A stretch of 64,000 nt of DNA from Verrucomicrobiaceae bacterium E54 (GCA_022548915.1 JAKZES010000008.1:62001-126000); one strand, 5' to 3'. Shown: positions 31,129-39,788, counted from the first letter of the stretch. Notes: generated by a model from the sequence alone, not told the origin. Numbers and translations are program-made.

Positions 31129-34100
31129 ATGCACCGCGTTTTCGTCGAAAAGAGAGCTGAGTTCGCCAATGAAGCCCGCCGCCTTCTGCGCGAACTCCAG
31201 GAGTCTCTCGAACTCCGCCATCTGAACGGGCTCCGCCTCGTCCAGCGCTACGACCTCGAAGGCCTCGAGGATGCCGAGTTCGATCTGGCCGTGGCCAACG
31301 TGCTCTCCGAGCCGCAGACCGATGTCGCACTCCGGGAGCTGGCGATCCCCGACGGTACTCGCGCGTTCGCCGTCGAGTATCTGCCGGGGCAGTTCGACCA
31401 GCGGGCCGACTCCGCCGCCCAGTGCCTCCAGATCCTCACCGGAAAGGAGCGCCCGGTCGTGGCCTCGGCCCGCGTGATCCTGCTCGAGGGCTCTATCTCC
31501 GAGGCCGAACTCGACGCGATCAAGCGCTACGTGATCAACGCCGTGGATTCGCACGAAGCGTCGATGGCCCTGCCGGACACGCTCGACCATCCAACCCCTC
31601 CGCCACCGGACGTGGAGCTTCTCGAAGGCTTCGGCGAGCGCGATCCCGCGACGGTGCGCGCGGATCTCGGCCTCGCAATGTCGGCCGAGGACGTGGCGTT
31701 CTGCCAGAAGTACTTCTCGGGCGAAGAGCAGCGCGACCCGTCGATCACCGAGATCCGGATGCTCGACACCTACTGGTCGGATCATTGCCGCCACACAACT
31801 TTCCTGACGCGGATCGAGGACGTCACCTTCGACGAGGGCACCGAACCCATCCAGCGGGCGTGGAAGACCTACCTCGACGTCCGCGGGAAGCTCGGCCGCG
31901 AGGAAAAGCCGGTCACCCTGATGGATATCGCCCTCGCCGGCATGCGAGAGCTGCGCGCCTCGGGCGAACTCGACAACCTCGAGGAGTCCGAGGAGATCAA
32001 TGCCGCCTCGATCATCGTTCCGGTCGAGATCTCCCCCACTCCCGGCTCCACGCTCTCCGCCCCCCGCTCCGAGGAATGGCTGATCCAGTTCAAGAACGAG
32101 ACCCACAACCACCCGACCGAGATCGAGCCCTTCGGCGGTGCCGCCACCTGTCTCGGCGGCTGCATCCGCGACCCGCTCTCCGGGCGTTCCTACGTCTATC
32201 AGGCGATGCGCGTCACCGGTGCCGCCAATCCACTCGCCCCCTTCTCGGAAACGCTTCCGGGGAAGCTGCCGCAGCGGAAAATCTGCCAGATTGCGGCGGA
32301 AGGCTACGCCTCCTACGGAAACCAGATCGGCCTCGCCACCGGACAGGTCGCCGAGGTCTATCACCCCGGCTACCTCGCGAAGCGCATGGAAATCGGGGCG
32401 GTGGTGGCCGCCGCGCCGCGGGAAAACGTCTTCCGCGGCAGCCCGTCAGCCGGCGACCTCATCCTGCTCATCGGCGGCCGCACCGGACGTGACGGCGTCG
32501 GCGGTGCCACCGGATCCTCGAAGGAACACGACGACTCCGCGCTCGAGAATTCCGCCGAGGTCCAGAAGGGCGACGCCCCGACCGAACGCAAGATCCAGCG
32601 CCTCTTCCGCAACGCCGATCTGGCCAGGCGCATCAAGATCTGCAACGACTTCGGCGCCGGCGGCGTGTCGGTCGCCATCGGCGAAATCGCCCCCTCGCTC
32701 GACATCGAACTCGATGCGGTGACCAAGAAATACGACGGTCTCGATGGCACCGAGTTGGCCATCTCCGAGTCGCAGGAGCGCATGGCCGTGTGCGTCGACC
32801 CGGCGGATCTCGACTTCTTTGTCGCCGCCTCCGACGCCGAGAATCTCGAATGCACCCATGTTGCCACCGTCGCCGACCACGGGCGCCTGCGCATGACCTG
32901 GCGCGGCAAGACGATCGTCGATCTCTCCCGCGCCTTCCTCGACACCAACGGCGTCCAACAGAGCGCCACCATCCACGTCAACTCACCCACACCGCCGAAG
33001 GACAACGATCACTGCTCACCGATCACTGATCACTTGGCGCAGCTCAACCACTGCTCCCAGAAGGGCCTCGGCGAAATGTTCGACGGCTCGGTGGGTGCCG
33101 GCACCGTGCTCTGGCCTTTCGGCGGCGAAAGGCAGCTCACGCCGCCCGATGCCATGGTGGCGAAGCTCCCCCTGCTCGAAGGCGACACCGACACCTGCTC
33201 CTACATGAGCTGGGCCTACGATCCGTATCGTAGTTCCGATTCCCCCTTCCACGGTTCGGCATGGGCCGTCACCGAGTCCGCTCTCAAGTGTGTTGCCGCC
33301 GGAGCGCGCCTGTCCGACATCCGCCTGACCCTGCAGGAATATTTTCCCAAGCTCGGCGACGATCCGTCCCGCTGGGGACTCCCCTTCGCTGCATTGCTCG
33401 GCGCCTTCGATGCCCAGCATGGCCTGCGTCTCGCCGCCATCGGCGGCAAGGACTCGATGTCGGGTTCCTTCAACGAGCTCGACGTCCCGCCGACGCTGGT
33501 CTCCTTCGCTCTTGCGCCGGGTCAGGCCAGCCTCGCGCTCTCCCCCGAATTCAAGGAAGCCGGCTCCACCGTGAGCCTCGTCGAGGTACCTCCGACCGAA
33601 GAAGGACTTCCCGACTACCCTGCCATCCTCGCCCTCGCGACCCAACTCCACGGCCTCAACAAGTCCGGTGGCATCCTTTCCATGAAGCATGTCGGCAGCC
33701 CGGGCCTCGCCCATGCCCTCGCCGTCTGCTGCTTCGGCAACCACCTCGGCTTCCAACGGACCGCCGATCTCCGAATCGGCACCCCCCCCATGCCGGCCGC
33801 CTTCCTCATCGAGCACAGCGAACCCCTGCACCCCTCGCTCGGTGCCGTCGAGATCGGCTCCGTCACCGACGAGCCCATCCTCGAACTCGGCCATCAATCC
33901 CACTCCCTCGATGACCTCCTGAAGGCCTGGACCGGCACCCTCGAACCCGTCTATCCCACCCGGCCCGAGGAAACCCCCGTCTCATCGGTTCCCGCCGATC
34001 TTCCGATCGCATCTCCGCCTTCCCCACTCCGCGCTCCCCGCTCCCCGCTCCCTGCCCCCAAGGTCGTGATCCCGGCCTTCCCGGGCACCAACTCGGAGTA

Positions 34101-34851
34101 TGACTCCGCCAAGGCCTTCCGCGAAGCCGGGGCAGAAAGCGAAATCCTCGTCTTCCGCAACCTCACCGCCGCCCACCTCGACGAGTCCCTCGCCGCTCTG
34201 GCCGCGAAAATCCGCGAGTCGCAGATCCTTTTCCTGCCAGGCGGCTTCAGCTCCGGGGACGAACCCGACGGCTCCGCCAAGTTCATCACCGCCGTGCTGC
34301 GCAGCCCCCGAGTCGCCGAGGCCGTGATGGACCTGCTGCAGAACCGCGACGGCCTCATCCTCGGCATCTGCAACGGCTTCCAGGCCCTGATCAAGACCGG
34401 CCTCGTTCCCTACGGCGAGATCCGCGAGCCCGACCCGGCATCACCCACTCTGTTCCACAACGACATCGGTCGTCACGTCTCGTGCTACGCGCGCACCCGC
34501 ATCGCTTCCACCCTTTCCCCGTGGTTCGCCGGGTGCCGCGAGGGCGACCTTCATCGGGTCCCCGTTTCCCATGGCGAGGGCAAGTTCATCGCCGACGCCG
34601 AGACCCTCCAACAGCTTGCAGCCGCCGGGCAGATCGCGACCCAGTACTGCGACGCCGACGGCCGGCCTTCAATGGACATCGCCCACAACCCGAACGGCTC
34701 GCACGCGGCCGTCGAGGGCCTCACCAGCCCCTGCGGCCGGGTGCTTGGAAAAATGGGCCACACCGAGCGCCGCGGCACCCACGTCGCGAAAAACATCCCC
34801 GGCAACAAGCACCAACCGCTCTTCAAGGCCGGCGTGCGCTGGTTCTCGTAA
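31129..34851 (+). CDS. purL: Phosphoribosylformylglycinamidine synthase, single-chain long form
   Basis: The 1240-residue enzyme combines a PurS-like start, two AIRS-type synthase halves and a C-terminal glutaminase. Landmarks are YWSDHCRHTTF (~217), FKNETHNHPTEIEPFGGAAT (~322), NVCSQKGL-like NHCSQKGLGEMFD (~642), and the glutaminase with FPGTNSEYDSA (~985) and nucleophile C1081 in LGICNGFQ. It converts FGAR, glutamine and ATP to FGAM in purine synthesis. Three linkers are built from 7-bp tandem repeats (32031-32073, 33007-33034, 34014-34055), all in frame. Flanked by hairpins, it appears monocistronic. Confidence 0.97.
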   Translation: MHRVFVEKRAEFANEARRLLRELQESLELRHLNGLRLVQRYDLEGLEDAEFDLAVANVLSEPQTDVALRELAIPDGTRAFAVEYLPGQFDQRADSAAQCLQILTGKERPVVASARVILLEGSISEAELDAIKRYVINAVDSHEASMALPDTLDHPTPPPPDVELLEGFGERDPATVRADLGLAMSAEDVAFCQKYFSGEEQRDPSITEIRMLDTYWSDHCRHTTFLTRIEDVTFDEGTEPIQRAWKTYLDVRGKLGREEKPVTLMDIALAGMRELRASGELDNLEESEEINAASIIVPVEISPTPGSTLSAPRSEEWLIQFKNETHNHPTEIEPFGGAATCLGGCIRDPLSGRSYVYQAMRVTGAANPLAPFSETLPGKLPQRKICQIAAEGYASYGNQIGLATGQVAEVYHPGYLAKRMEIGAVVAAAPRENVFRGSPSAGDLILLIGGRTGRDGVGGATGSSKEHDDSALENSAEVQKGDAPTERKIQRLFRNADLARRIKICNDFGAGGVSVAIGEIAPSLDIELDAVTKKYDGLDGTELAISESQERMAVCVDPADLDFFVAASDAENLECTHVATVADHGRLRMTWRGKTIVDLSRAFLDTNGVQQSATIHVNSPTPPKDNDHCSPITDHLAQLNHCSQKGLGEMFDGSVGAGTVLWPFGGERQLTPPDAMVAKLPLLEGDTDTCSYMSWAYDPYRSSDSPFHGSAWAVTESALKCVAAGARLSDIRLTLQEYFPKLGDDPSRWGLPFAALLGAFDAQHGLRLAAIGGKDSMSGSFNELDVPPTLVSFALAPGQASLALSPEFKEAGSTVSLVEVPPTEEGLPDYPAILALATQLHGLNKSGGILSMKHVGSPGLAHALAVCCFGNHLGFQRTADLRIGTPPMPAAFLIEHSEPLHPSLGAVEIGSVTDEPILELGHQSHSLDDLLKAWTGTLEPVYPTRPEETPVSSVPADLPIASPPSPLRAPRSPLPAPKVVIPAFPGTNSEYDSAKAFREAGAESEILVFRNLTAAHLDESLAALAAKIRESQILFLPGGFSSGDEPDGSAKFITAVLRSPRVAEAVMDLLQNRDGLILGICNGFQALIKTGLVPYGEIREPDPASPTLFHNDIGRHVSCYARTRIASTLSPWFAGCREGDLHRVPVSHGEGKFIADAETLQQLAAAGQIATQYCDADGRPSMDIAHNPNGSHAAVEGLTSPCGRVLGKMGHTERRGTHVAKNIPGNKHQPLFKAGVRWFS
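32031..32073. repeat. Degenerate heptad tract (CTCCNNG-type) in purL
   Basis: In 7-bp register from 32039: CTCCCGG, CTCCACG, CTCTCCG, CCCCCCG, CTCCGAG, with one more CTCCCCC unit offset by a base upstream. It encodes the linker PTPGSTLSAPRS just before the conserved EEWLIQFKNETHNHP. Confidence 0.55.
33007..33034. repeat. Heptad tract (GATCACT-type) in purL
   Basis: Four consecutive units: GATCACT, GCTCACC, GATCACT, GATCACT. They encode DHCSPITDHL in a linker that joins the two synthase halves, directly before the conserved CSQKGLGEMFD segment. Confidence 0.85.
34014..34055. repeat. Heptad tract (TCCCCGC-type) in purL
   Basis: Six consecutive units: TCCGCCT, TCCCCAC, TCCGCGC, TCCCCGC, TCCCCGC, TCCCTGC. 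They encode SPLRAPRSPLPAP in the linker between the synthase and glutaminase domains. Confidence 0.85.
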
Positions 34852-34875
34852 CGCAAGGGCGGACGCTCCTTTCGC

Positions 34876-35340
34876 TCACATTCCCTGCTTGCGCATCAGC
34901 TCGCTGAGTTGCTTCTGGAAGGACTCGATGTCTTCCTGCGACGGGCGGTAGCCGGGCGTGTCGGGATCGAGGCCGGGGCGGCCCATCTGGTCGATCATCC
35001 ACACGGCGGTCTCGCCGTCGGAAAAGGTCACCTTGCCGCTCACCACCGCTCCGGGGATGGCGATGCTGTCGATGCTGACGTTCACGGCACCCGGGGACAT
35101 CTCGGGCACGGCATCCACCAAGGTCTCGTCCTCGGGCTTCCCGTCGGACTCCTCCTCCTCCTTCTCCTCGAGGATTTCGATTCCGAGATCGAGCACCATG
35201 AAGCGGGCATCCATGTAGGTGATCGTCAGGGAATACTCGTCCTTCAACCGGCGTTGGAGGTCGGCGATCGAGGCCCCTTCCGCCGCCCATTGCTGGAGCG
35301 ACTGCTTTTGTTCCTCGGTGAGCTGGCTGGCGCTGAACAT
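34876..35340 (-). CDS. Small acidic uncharacterised protein
   Basis: A 154-residue protein I do not recognise. The N-terminus (LTEEQKQSLQQWAAEGASIA) looks like a short helical HTH-like unit. An acidic coil (EILEEKEEEESDGKPEDE, ~55-72) follows, then a small beta-rich segment (VSIDSIAIPGAVVSGKVTFSDGETAVWMIDQMGR) and a helical C-terminus. No signal peptide. It faces purL tail-to-tail (24-bp gap). Confidence 0.6.
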   Translation of the reverse strand: MFSASQLTEEQKQSLQQWAAEGASIADLQRRLKDEYSLTITYMDARFMVLDLGIEILEEKEEEESDGKPEDETLVDAVPEMSPGAVNVSIDSIAIPGAVVSGKVTFSDGETAVWMIDQMGRPGLDPDTPGYRPSQEDIESFQKQLSELMRKQGM

Positions 35341-35393
35341 CAGGGCGATTCAGAACCGCTGCGCGGGATTGCCAAGCGGAAACCGTCGGCACC

Positions 35394-35825
35394 TTACCGA
35401 CTCACACCTTCGCGGCGGGCCTCGACCGCGAGCCGGAAGGCCTGGCGGTCCCCGTGGCGACGGATCGAAAACTTCACGCAGCGCCGCTGACCGGGCTCCG
35501 GACACCAGGTGGCCTGCCAGAAGAAATACGTCTCCCCGTTGCTGGCGGAGACCGCGACCTTCGACACCCCGACCACTCCCGACGAGTTGCGCGCCGACTT
35601 CAGGCAGACCCGGGGACCGGACTCGCGCTCGTCGAGACGCTCGATCAGGGCGTTGCGCCAGGCGCGGGCGACGCGATAAGCCTCGCGCGTTCCGCCGTGC
35701 ACGCGATCGGCGAAGAACTTGCCGTATTTCCGGCCACGACGCTGCAGCCTAACCTGCCAGCCGTGGGTGCTGGCGCCCGGCAGATCGATGCGCGCGATCG
35801 CATACGTGTCCTCAGGCGTCGTCAT
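35394..35825 (-). CDS. Tandem AP2/ERF-like DNA-binding domain protein
   Basis: A 143-residue protein made almost entirely of two AP2-like units. Unit 1 (~8-63): GWQVRLQRRGRKYGKFFADR then GGTREAYRVARAWRNAL. Unit 2 (~80-138): SSGVVGVSK, FFWQATWCPEPGQRR, KFSIRRHGDRQAFRLAVEAR. The order of strands, conserved W/R/K positions and closing alanine-rich helix match bacterial AP2 domains, best known from homing endonucleases and plant ERF factors. It is basic and has no nuclease domain, so it is probably a DNA-binding regulator. The target is unknown. Confidence 0.65.
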   Translation of the reverse strand: MTTPEDTYAIARIDLPGASTHGWQVRLQRRGRKYGKFFADRVHGGTREAYRVARAWRNALIERLDERESGPRVCLKSARNSSGVVGVSKVAVSASNGETYFFWQATWCPEPGQRRCVKFSIRRHGDRQAFRLAVEARREGVSR

Positions 35826-35895
35826 GAGTTTCGTTGAAGTTCGGGTTCTACGAATGGCTTGTCAACGAAACCCGTGGGGCGGATTGCGGCACGCC

Positions 35896-36894
35896 TCAAC
35901 GACCGGCCGCATCGGGCAACAGGGCATTTACCATGATCCGCGCCACTTCCGTGCCCGAATAGTCGCGGTGATTCCTTTCCCATCCCTTGCGGGCGATCGC
36001 CTCGCGGGCCTCGCGGTCGCCGACGAACCGCCGGACCCTTTCAACGAGTTCGTCGATGCCCTCGAAGTAAACGATCTCATCCTCGGCGTAGAGCTTCTCC
36101 AGTCCCGCCCCACGCGGGGTGAGGGTGAGGATGCCGTTGCCCATCAACTCGGCAATGCGTGACGAGGAATAGAGTTCGACATCGTTGCGCCGGGAAAGGT
36201 TGAGCGCCATTTTCGAGCGGCGGATGACTTGTTCCTTCTCCCAACCCATGATCAGCGGCCGGTCGAGGCAGCCGTAGTAGCCGAGGCTCAGGTCGGGCAG
36301 CCGCGCCTTCAGCTCCTCGAGAAAGGCCCTGCGTTCCGGTTGCCCCTTGTCGCGACCGAAGAACAGGAGGTCGTGCACCATTTCTCCGTCGGGCGTCTCG
36401 AAGGCGCGATGGCATTCGATGCCCGCATCGACCGCGCTGGGAATGAAGTGGGCCGGGCAATCCGCCGTGGCGAACGACTCCAGCAAGGGACCGCCGGTCG
36501 AACAGAAAAGCGCGTCCAGCACCGGCACCCGGTCGCGCAGGTGGCGGGTGGGCTCCTCGTCCCAGAGCGGGTCGACATACCAGAGGCCGATCCGGATCTC
36601 CGGAAGGAGGTGGCGGATCTCGCGCAGGGTGTCGGCCGAAATCCACTGGGCATGGCCGAGGATCAGCAGGTCGGGATGCACGTTCCGGCATGTTTCGATC
36701 AGCGCCTTTTGGGTCCTGCCCTTGCCGAAGGTCTTGCTCCCGGTCGGCGAAAACATCCGTGCCCGGTCGTTGATCGAGAACGGATAGACAAAGTGCCCGA
36801 GCCGCACGAGGCCGTGGTGGATTTTCTGATCCTGGTTCCACAGGTGCGCCCCGTCCTTGTCGAACTGGAGGTTGCAGGCGTGGACGATGCGCAT
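35896..36894 (-). CDS. CgeB-like GT-B glycosyltransferase
   Basis: A 332-residue protein starting MRIVHACNLQFDKDGAHLWN. The C-terminal half has LFFGRDKGQPERRAFLEEL, SKMALNLSRRNDVELYSSSRIAELMGNGILTLTP and EDEIVYFEGIDELVERV, which is the donor-domain pattern of CgeB/Glyco_trans_1_2 proteins. No membrane helix. It is divergent from the GT4 gene at 37005 and separated from it by an inverted heptad repeat, so the two probably act in the same glycan pathway. Substrates unknown. Confidence 0.8.
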   Translation of the reverse strand: MRIVHACNLQFDKDGAHLWNQDQKIHHGLVRLGHFVYPFSINDRARMFSPTGSKTFGKGRTQKALIETCRNVHPDLLILGHAQWISADTLREIRHLLPEIRIGLWYVDPLWDEEPTRHLRDRVPVLDALFCSTGGPLLESFATADCPAHFIPSAVDAGIECHRAFETPDGEMVHDLLFFGRDKGQPERRAFLEELKARLPDLSLGYYGCLDRPLIMGWEKEQVIRRSKMALNLSRRNDVELYSSSRIAELMGNGILTLTPRGAGLEKLYAEDEIVYFEGIDELVERVRRFVGDREAREAIARKGWERNHRDYSGTEVARIMVNALLPDAAGR

Positions 36895-36914
36895 GGGCGC
36901 AGCCTACGGCGGCG

Positions 36915-36942
36915 AAGTTCCAAGTGAGAAGTTCCAAGTGCC
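36915..36942. repeat. Heptad tract, inverted arm
   Basis: Four 7-bp units AAGTTCC, AAGTGAG, AAGTTCC, AAGTGCC on the plus strand: the reverse complement of the GGAACTT array that starts 8 bp further on. Together they can form a long hairpin with a 7-nt loop (AAACCCT). Confidence 0.85.
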
Positions 36943-36949
36943 AAACCCT

Positions 36950-36991
36950 GGAACTTGGAACTTGGAACTTGGAACTTGGAACTTGGAACTT
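36950..36991. repeat. Heptad array GGAACTT x6
   Basis: Six perfect tandem copies ending 13 bp before the ATG of the GT4 gene. It shares its unit with the tract inside valS (16239-16266). Read in the GT4 frame it would give LELGTWNLELGTW, but a normal ATG lies downstream at 37005, so it is treated as untranslated leader. Confidence 0.92.
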
Positions 36992-37004
36992 GAAGCTCCG
37001 AGCC

Positions 37005-38033
37005 ATGTTCCGGGTTTGTCATGTGCTTGCCAGCGTCGGCGAAAAGGGTGGGCTCGAGAAGAACGTGATCGAACTCGCGAATCGCCAGGCGTCGCTGGGG
37101 CACGAGGTGAGCGCCGTGGCCGACGAGACCATGCGTCCTCACTTCTCCAAGGACGTCCGCTTCATCCCCCACCCCATGCGGGCGGGCCGCCTGAATCCCC
37201 TGAACCGGGCGGCGCTGCGCAAGCGCATCCTTTCGACCCGTGCCCAGATCGTCCACGCCCACGCCAACAAGGCCGGGGCACTGGTGCGCTCGATCCGAAA
37301 GGGTCTCGGCCGGATGAAGCGGGTGGCGACCGTCCAGAACATCAAGCGCAGTCCGGCACCGTTCCGCGACTACGACGCCGTGATCACCGCCTCGGCCCAG
37401 GTGCGCGACTCTCTGGGCGGCATCCCCGCCACCGTCATTTGGAATTCGATCGAGCCTCCACCGTCCGGCACGCGGGAAGCCGCCCTGGCCACCGATCCAC
37501 CCTTTGTCGGTGGGGATGAACCGGTGTTCTGCACCGTCGGCCGGCTGGTCCCCGCCAAGGGAATGGACCTCCTTCTGGAAGCCACCGCCCGGGTTCCCGG
37601 TTTCAAGCTCTGGATCGTCGGCGACGGCAACCAGCGGAAACAGCTGGAGCAGATCATTGCGAAGCAGGAGTTGTCCGACCGGGTCTGGATGGCCGGTCAT
37701 CGCGATGACGCGGTCGGGCTGATGGGGTGCGCGGATCTCTTCATCGTCGCCTCCCGCAACGAAGGCGGGCCCTACACCCTGGCCGAGGCCCTTCACATGC
37801 AGGTGCCGTGCATTTCGACGAAGGTCGGGTTCGCCCCCGAATTCCTGCCCGAAGAGGCGCTGATGGACACCCACTCGGTCGACGAGCTCGAGCGGGGTCT
37901 GCGCCTGGCTCTTGAGAAACCCGACGCTCTGAAGGCGAAGCTTGAGCCGTCCTACAAACTGGTCGCCCGCGAGGTGACCCTCGATGCAATGACCCGCAAG
38001 GTACTCGCGCTCTACGAGAGAATCACCGGGTGA
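37005..38033 (+). CDS. GT4-family glycosyltransferase
   Basis: The 342-residue GT-B enzyme begins MFRVCHVLASVGEKGGLEKNV, the acceptor-side glycine loop of GT4. The donor half shows FCTVGRLVPAKGMDLLLEA, LWIVGDGNQRKQLEQI, RVWMAGHRDDAVGLMG and VASRNEGGPYTLAEAL, which is the E-x7-E nucleotide-sugar site with a replaced first Glu region. ATG 37005 is the natural start; an upstream in-frame ATG would translate the heptad array. Its end overlaps the convergent HAD gene by 11 bp. Confidence 0.88.
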   Translation: MFRVCHVLASVGEKGGLEKNVIELANRQASLGHEVSAVADETMRPHFSKDVRFIPHPMRAGRLNPLNRAALRKRILSTRAQIVHAHANKAGALVRSIRKGLGRMKRVATVQNIKRSPAPFRDYDAVITASAQVRDSLGGIPATVIWNSIEPPPSGTREAALATDPPFVGGDEPVFCTVGRLVPAKGMDLLLEATARVPGFKLWIVGDGNQRKQLEQIIAKQELSDRVWMAGHRDDAVGLMGCADLFIVASRNEGGPYTLAEALHMQVPCISTKVGFAPEFLPEEALMDTHSVDELERGLRLALEKPDALKAKLEPSYKLVAREVTLDAMTRKVLALYERITG

Positions 38034-38619
38034 GTGCCATCTCGGCAGTGAGCCAGCATTCGAAGGCTGCGTGATCTTCGAGGTCGTAGTGGTGGGTTCG
38101 CAGGCCCAGCGCCCGTCCGGTTTCCACATTCGCCGACAGGTCGTCGATGTAACGGGTCGACGCGGGCTCGAGCCCGTGATCGGCGATCGCCCGCTGATAG
38201 ATTTCGGGTTCGGGTTTGAGGCACCCGGCCTCGAAGGAATAGGTTCCGGCTTCGAAATGCCGGAAGATGTCGTATTCCTCGAGCATCCACGGACAATGGA
38301 TGGCATTGGTGTTGGAAAAGAGAAGCAACCGGTGACCGTCCGCCGCCAGGCGCTCCACCGCATCCCACATCGGAAGATTCGGGGTGAACACGTCGCGCCA
38401 GGCACGCTCGAATTCTTCCCTCGTCACCGATGGACCGAAGATGCCGAGCGCCCGGGCCAGATAGTCTTCATGCGCGATGTCGCCCCTCTCGAACGCATCC
38501 TTGTCCTCGAGCAAGGCGTCGAGCGCCGAGACACTGGAACCCGCGGGCAACAGACTTTCCAAGGTGCCTTCAAAGTCGAAGTCCAACAGTACTTTTCCGA
38601 TGTCGAAGAGGAAGGTCAT
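38023..38619 (-). CDS. HAD-superfamily hydrolase (YihX/haloacid dehalogenase-like)
   Basis: A 198-residue HAD protein: TFLFDIGKVLLDFDFEG (motif I; the first Asp is kept and the second replaced by Gly-Lys, as in several YihX-like members), LLLFSNTNAIH (motif II), CLKPEPEIYQRA (motif III) and YIDDLSANVETG (motif IV). YihX-type enzymes dephosphorylate sugar phosphates such as alpha-glucose-1-phosphate. The ATG at 38619 gives the family N-terminus. The region just upstream (38641-38654) contains a two-unit AATGACG/AATGAAA remnant. Confidence 0.85.
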   Translation of the reverse strand: MTFLFDIGKVLLDFDFEGTLESLLPAGSSVSALDALLEDKDAFERGDIAHEDYLARALGIFGPSVTREEFERAWRDVFTPNLPMWDAVERLAADGHRLLLFSNTNAIHCPWMLEEYDIFRHFEAGTYSFEAGCLKPEPEIYQRAIADHGLEPASTRYIDDLSANVETGRALGLRTHHYDLEDHAAFECWLTAEMALTR

Positions 38620-38640
38620 GGGGGAGTTGAACAGTTTCCG

Positions 38641-38654
38641 AATGACGAATGAAA
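38641..38654. repeat. Two-unit AATGACG-type heptad remnant
   Basis: AATGACG followed by AATGAAA in the 62-bp gap upstream of the HAD gene. The units match those flanking the four-helix-bundle gene (55016-55043), but with only two copies chance cannot be excluded. Confidence 0.35.
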
Positions 38655-38681
38655 CGGGTGCCGGGATTCGAATCGGGGGGA

Positions 38682-39788
38682 TCAGCGCCGGGCGATCTGC
38701 TCGAGGATGTAGCGGGCGGCGGTCAGGGCCCCGGCATTCCGGCCGTGCCGGGCGAGGCTCTGCTTCATGCGACGCCACAGCGCGGCGCGGTCGGCGAGCA
38801 GTGCGGCGGTGTGACGATGGATCGCCTCGGGAGAATCCGCCAGTTCGCCGCCACCGATCCGCCGCAGCAGCGCCAGGTTTCCCTCCTCCTGCCCCGGCAC
38901 GAGGTGGTGGACGAGCATCGGGCAGGTCGCGGCGATGGCCTCGTGCACGGTGGCCCCGCCCGCCTTGCCGATGACGAGGTGATGACTGCCGAGAAGCTCG
39001 GGCACGCGTCGGGTCCAGCCCTTGATCCTCACCCTTCCGGGGAAGCGCTCCTTGATCTCGCGGGCACGCTTGAAGAGCAGGCGGACGTTCTTCCCGAGGA
39101 CGATGGTGATCCGGGTGTCCGGATGGGCGTGGAGCACCGCCTTCGAGATCCTCCTCACATGCGGCAACTTGGCGGTGGCAAAATAGAGGACATCGAAGGG
39201 ATTCACCGCCGCATCCGGTGCGAGTGGACGGAGCCTCGAGATGGAAGGGGGCACCGGAAAGCCGGTCTCAACGACGCGCGACGCCTCGAGACCATGATCG
39301 ATCATGATGTCCCGGGTGAAATGATCGGTGACCAGCCATCGGGTGCCGGGTGCCTTCAACCAGGCGGCATTGATCTCGATCGAATCGGTGACGGCTGTGA
39401 AGACCGGCACCGGCTTGCCCCGGGCGGTGCCGATCCGGTCGAGGAAATACGGATAAAGCGGGTAGGTGGAGACCACTGCGTCCGGGTTGAAATCGTCCAT
39501 CATTCCGGCAAGCGCCGCCTCCGAACGCCGCATGAAGGGCATCCGCTGGCGGGAGAAATCGACATCGGCCGTAGCCCGGTAGATCCGGCTCCAGAGGCGC
39601 GGTTGATGGGTGGTGACGAAGCGGTAGGCCTTGCAGAGGTTGCGGGTGGTCCACGGGATGCCCACCATGCAGGGATCGGCCACGCGGGCCTCGGCGCCCA
39701 GATCGCCGAAGGCGAGCGCCAGATTGCGGGCCGCGCTGTTGTGGCCTTCGCCGAAAGCAGCGGTGACGATCAGGATTCGGGCGGGCAT
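38682..39788 (-). CDS. MGDG-synthase-like (GT28) glycosyltransferase
   Basis: A 368-residue GT-B enzyme: ILIVTAAFGEGHNSAARNLA at the N-terminus is the hallmark of the monogalactosyldiacylglycerol-synthase/processive diacylglycerol glucosyltransferase group, as is VTDSIEINAAWLKAP (~130). The donor site carries LVIGKAGGATVHEAIAATCPML and PGQEEGNLALL (~265-300). Such enzymes put sugars on diacylglycerol in the cytoplasmic membrane. The acceptor here could be a lipid or another carrier. It ends 63 bp from the HAD gene on the same strand and may share a transcript. Confidence 0.83.
   Translation of the reverse strand: MPARILIVTAAFGEGHNSAARNLALAFGDLGAEARVADPCMVGIPWTTRNLCKAYRFVTTHQPRLWSRIYRATADVDFSRQRMPFMRRSEAALAGMMDDFNPDAVVSTYPLYPYFLDRIGTARGKPVPVFTAVTDSIEINAAWLKAPGTRWLVTDHFTRDIMIDHGLEASRVVETGFPVPPSISRLRPLAPDAAVNPFDVLYFATAKLPHVRRISKAVLHAHPDTRITIVLGKNVRLLFKRAREIKERFPGRVRIKGWTRRVPELLGSHHLVIGKAGGATVHEAIAATCPMLVHHLVPGQEEGNLALLRRIGGGELADSPEAIHRHTAALLADRAALWRRMKQSLARHGRNAGALTAARYILEQIARR

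Noticed and set aside
30112-32364. 750-codon open frame antisense to the unknown gene and purL
   Set aside because: Overlaps two genes on the other strand, and no protein motif was found.
38660-38680. GATTCGAATC resembling a tRNA T-loop
   Set aside because: The flanking bases cannot form a T-stem, and no acceptor, anticodon or D-arm is nearby; it is only a palindrome.
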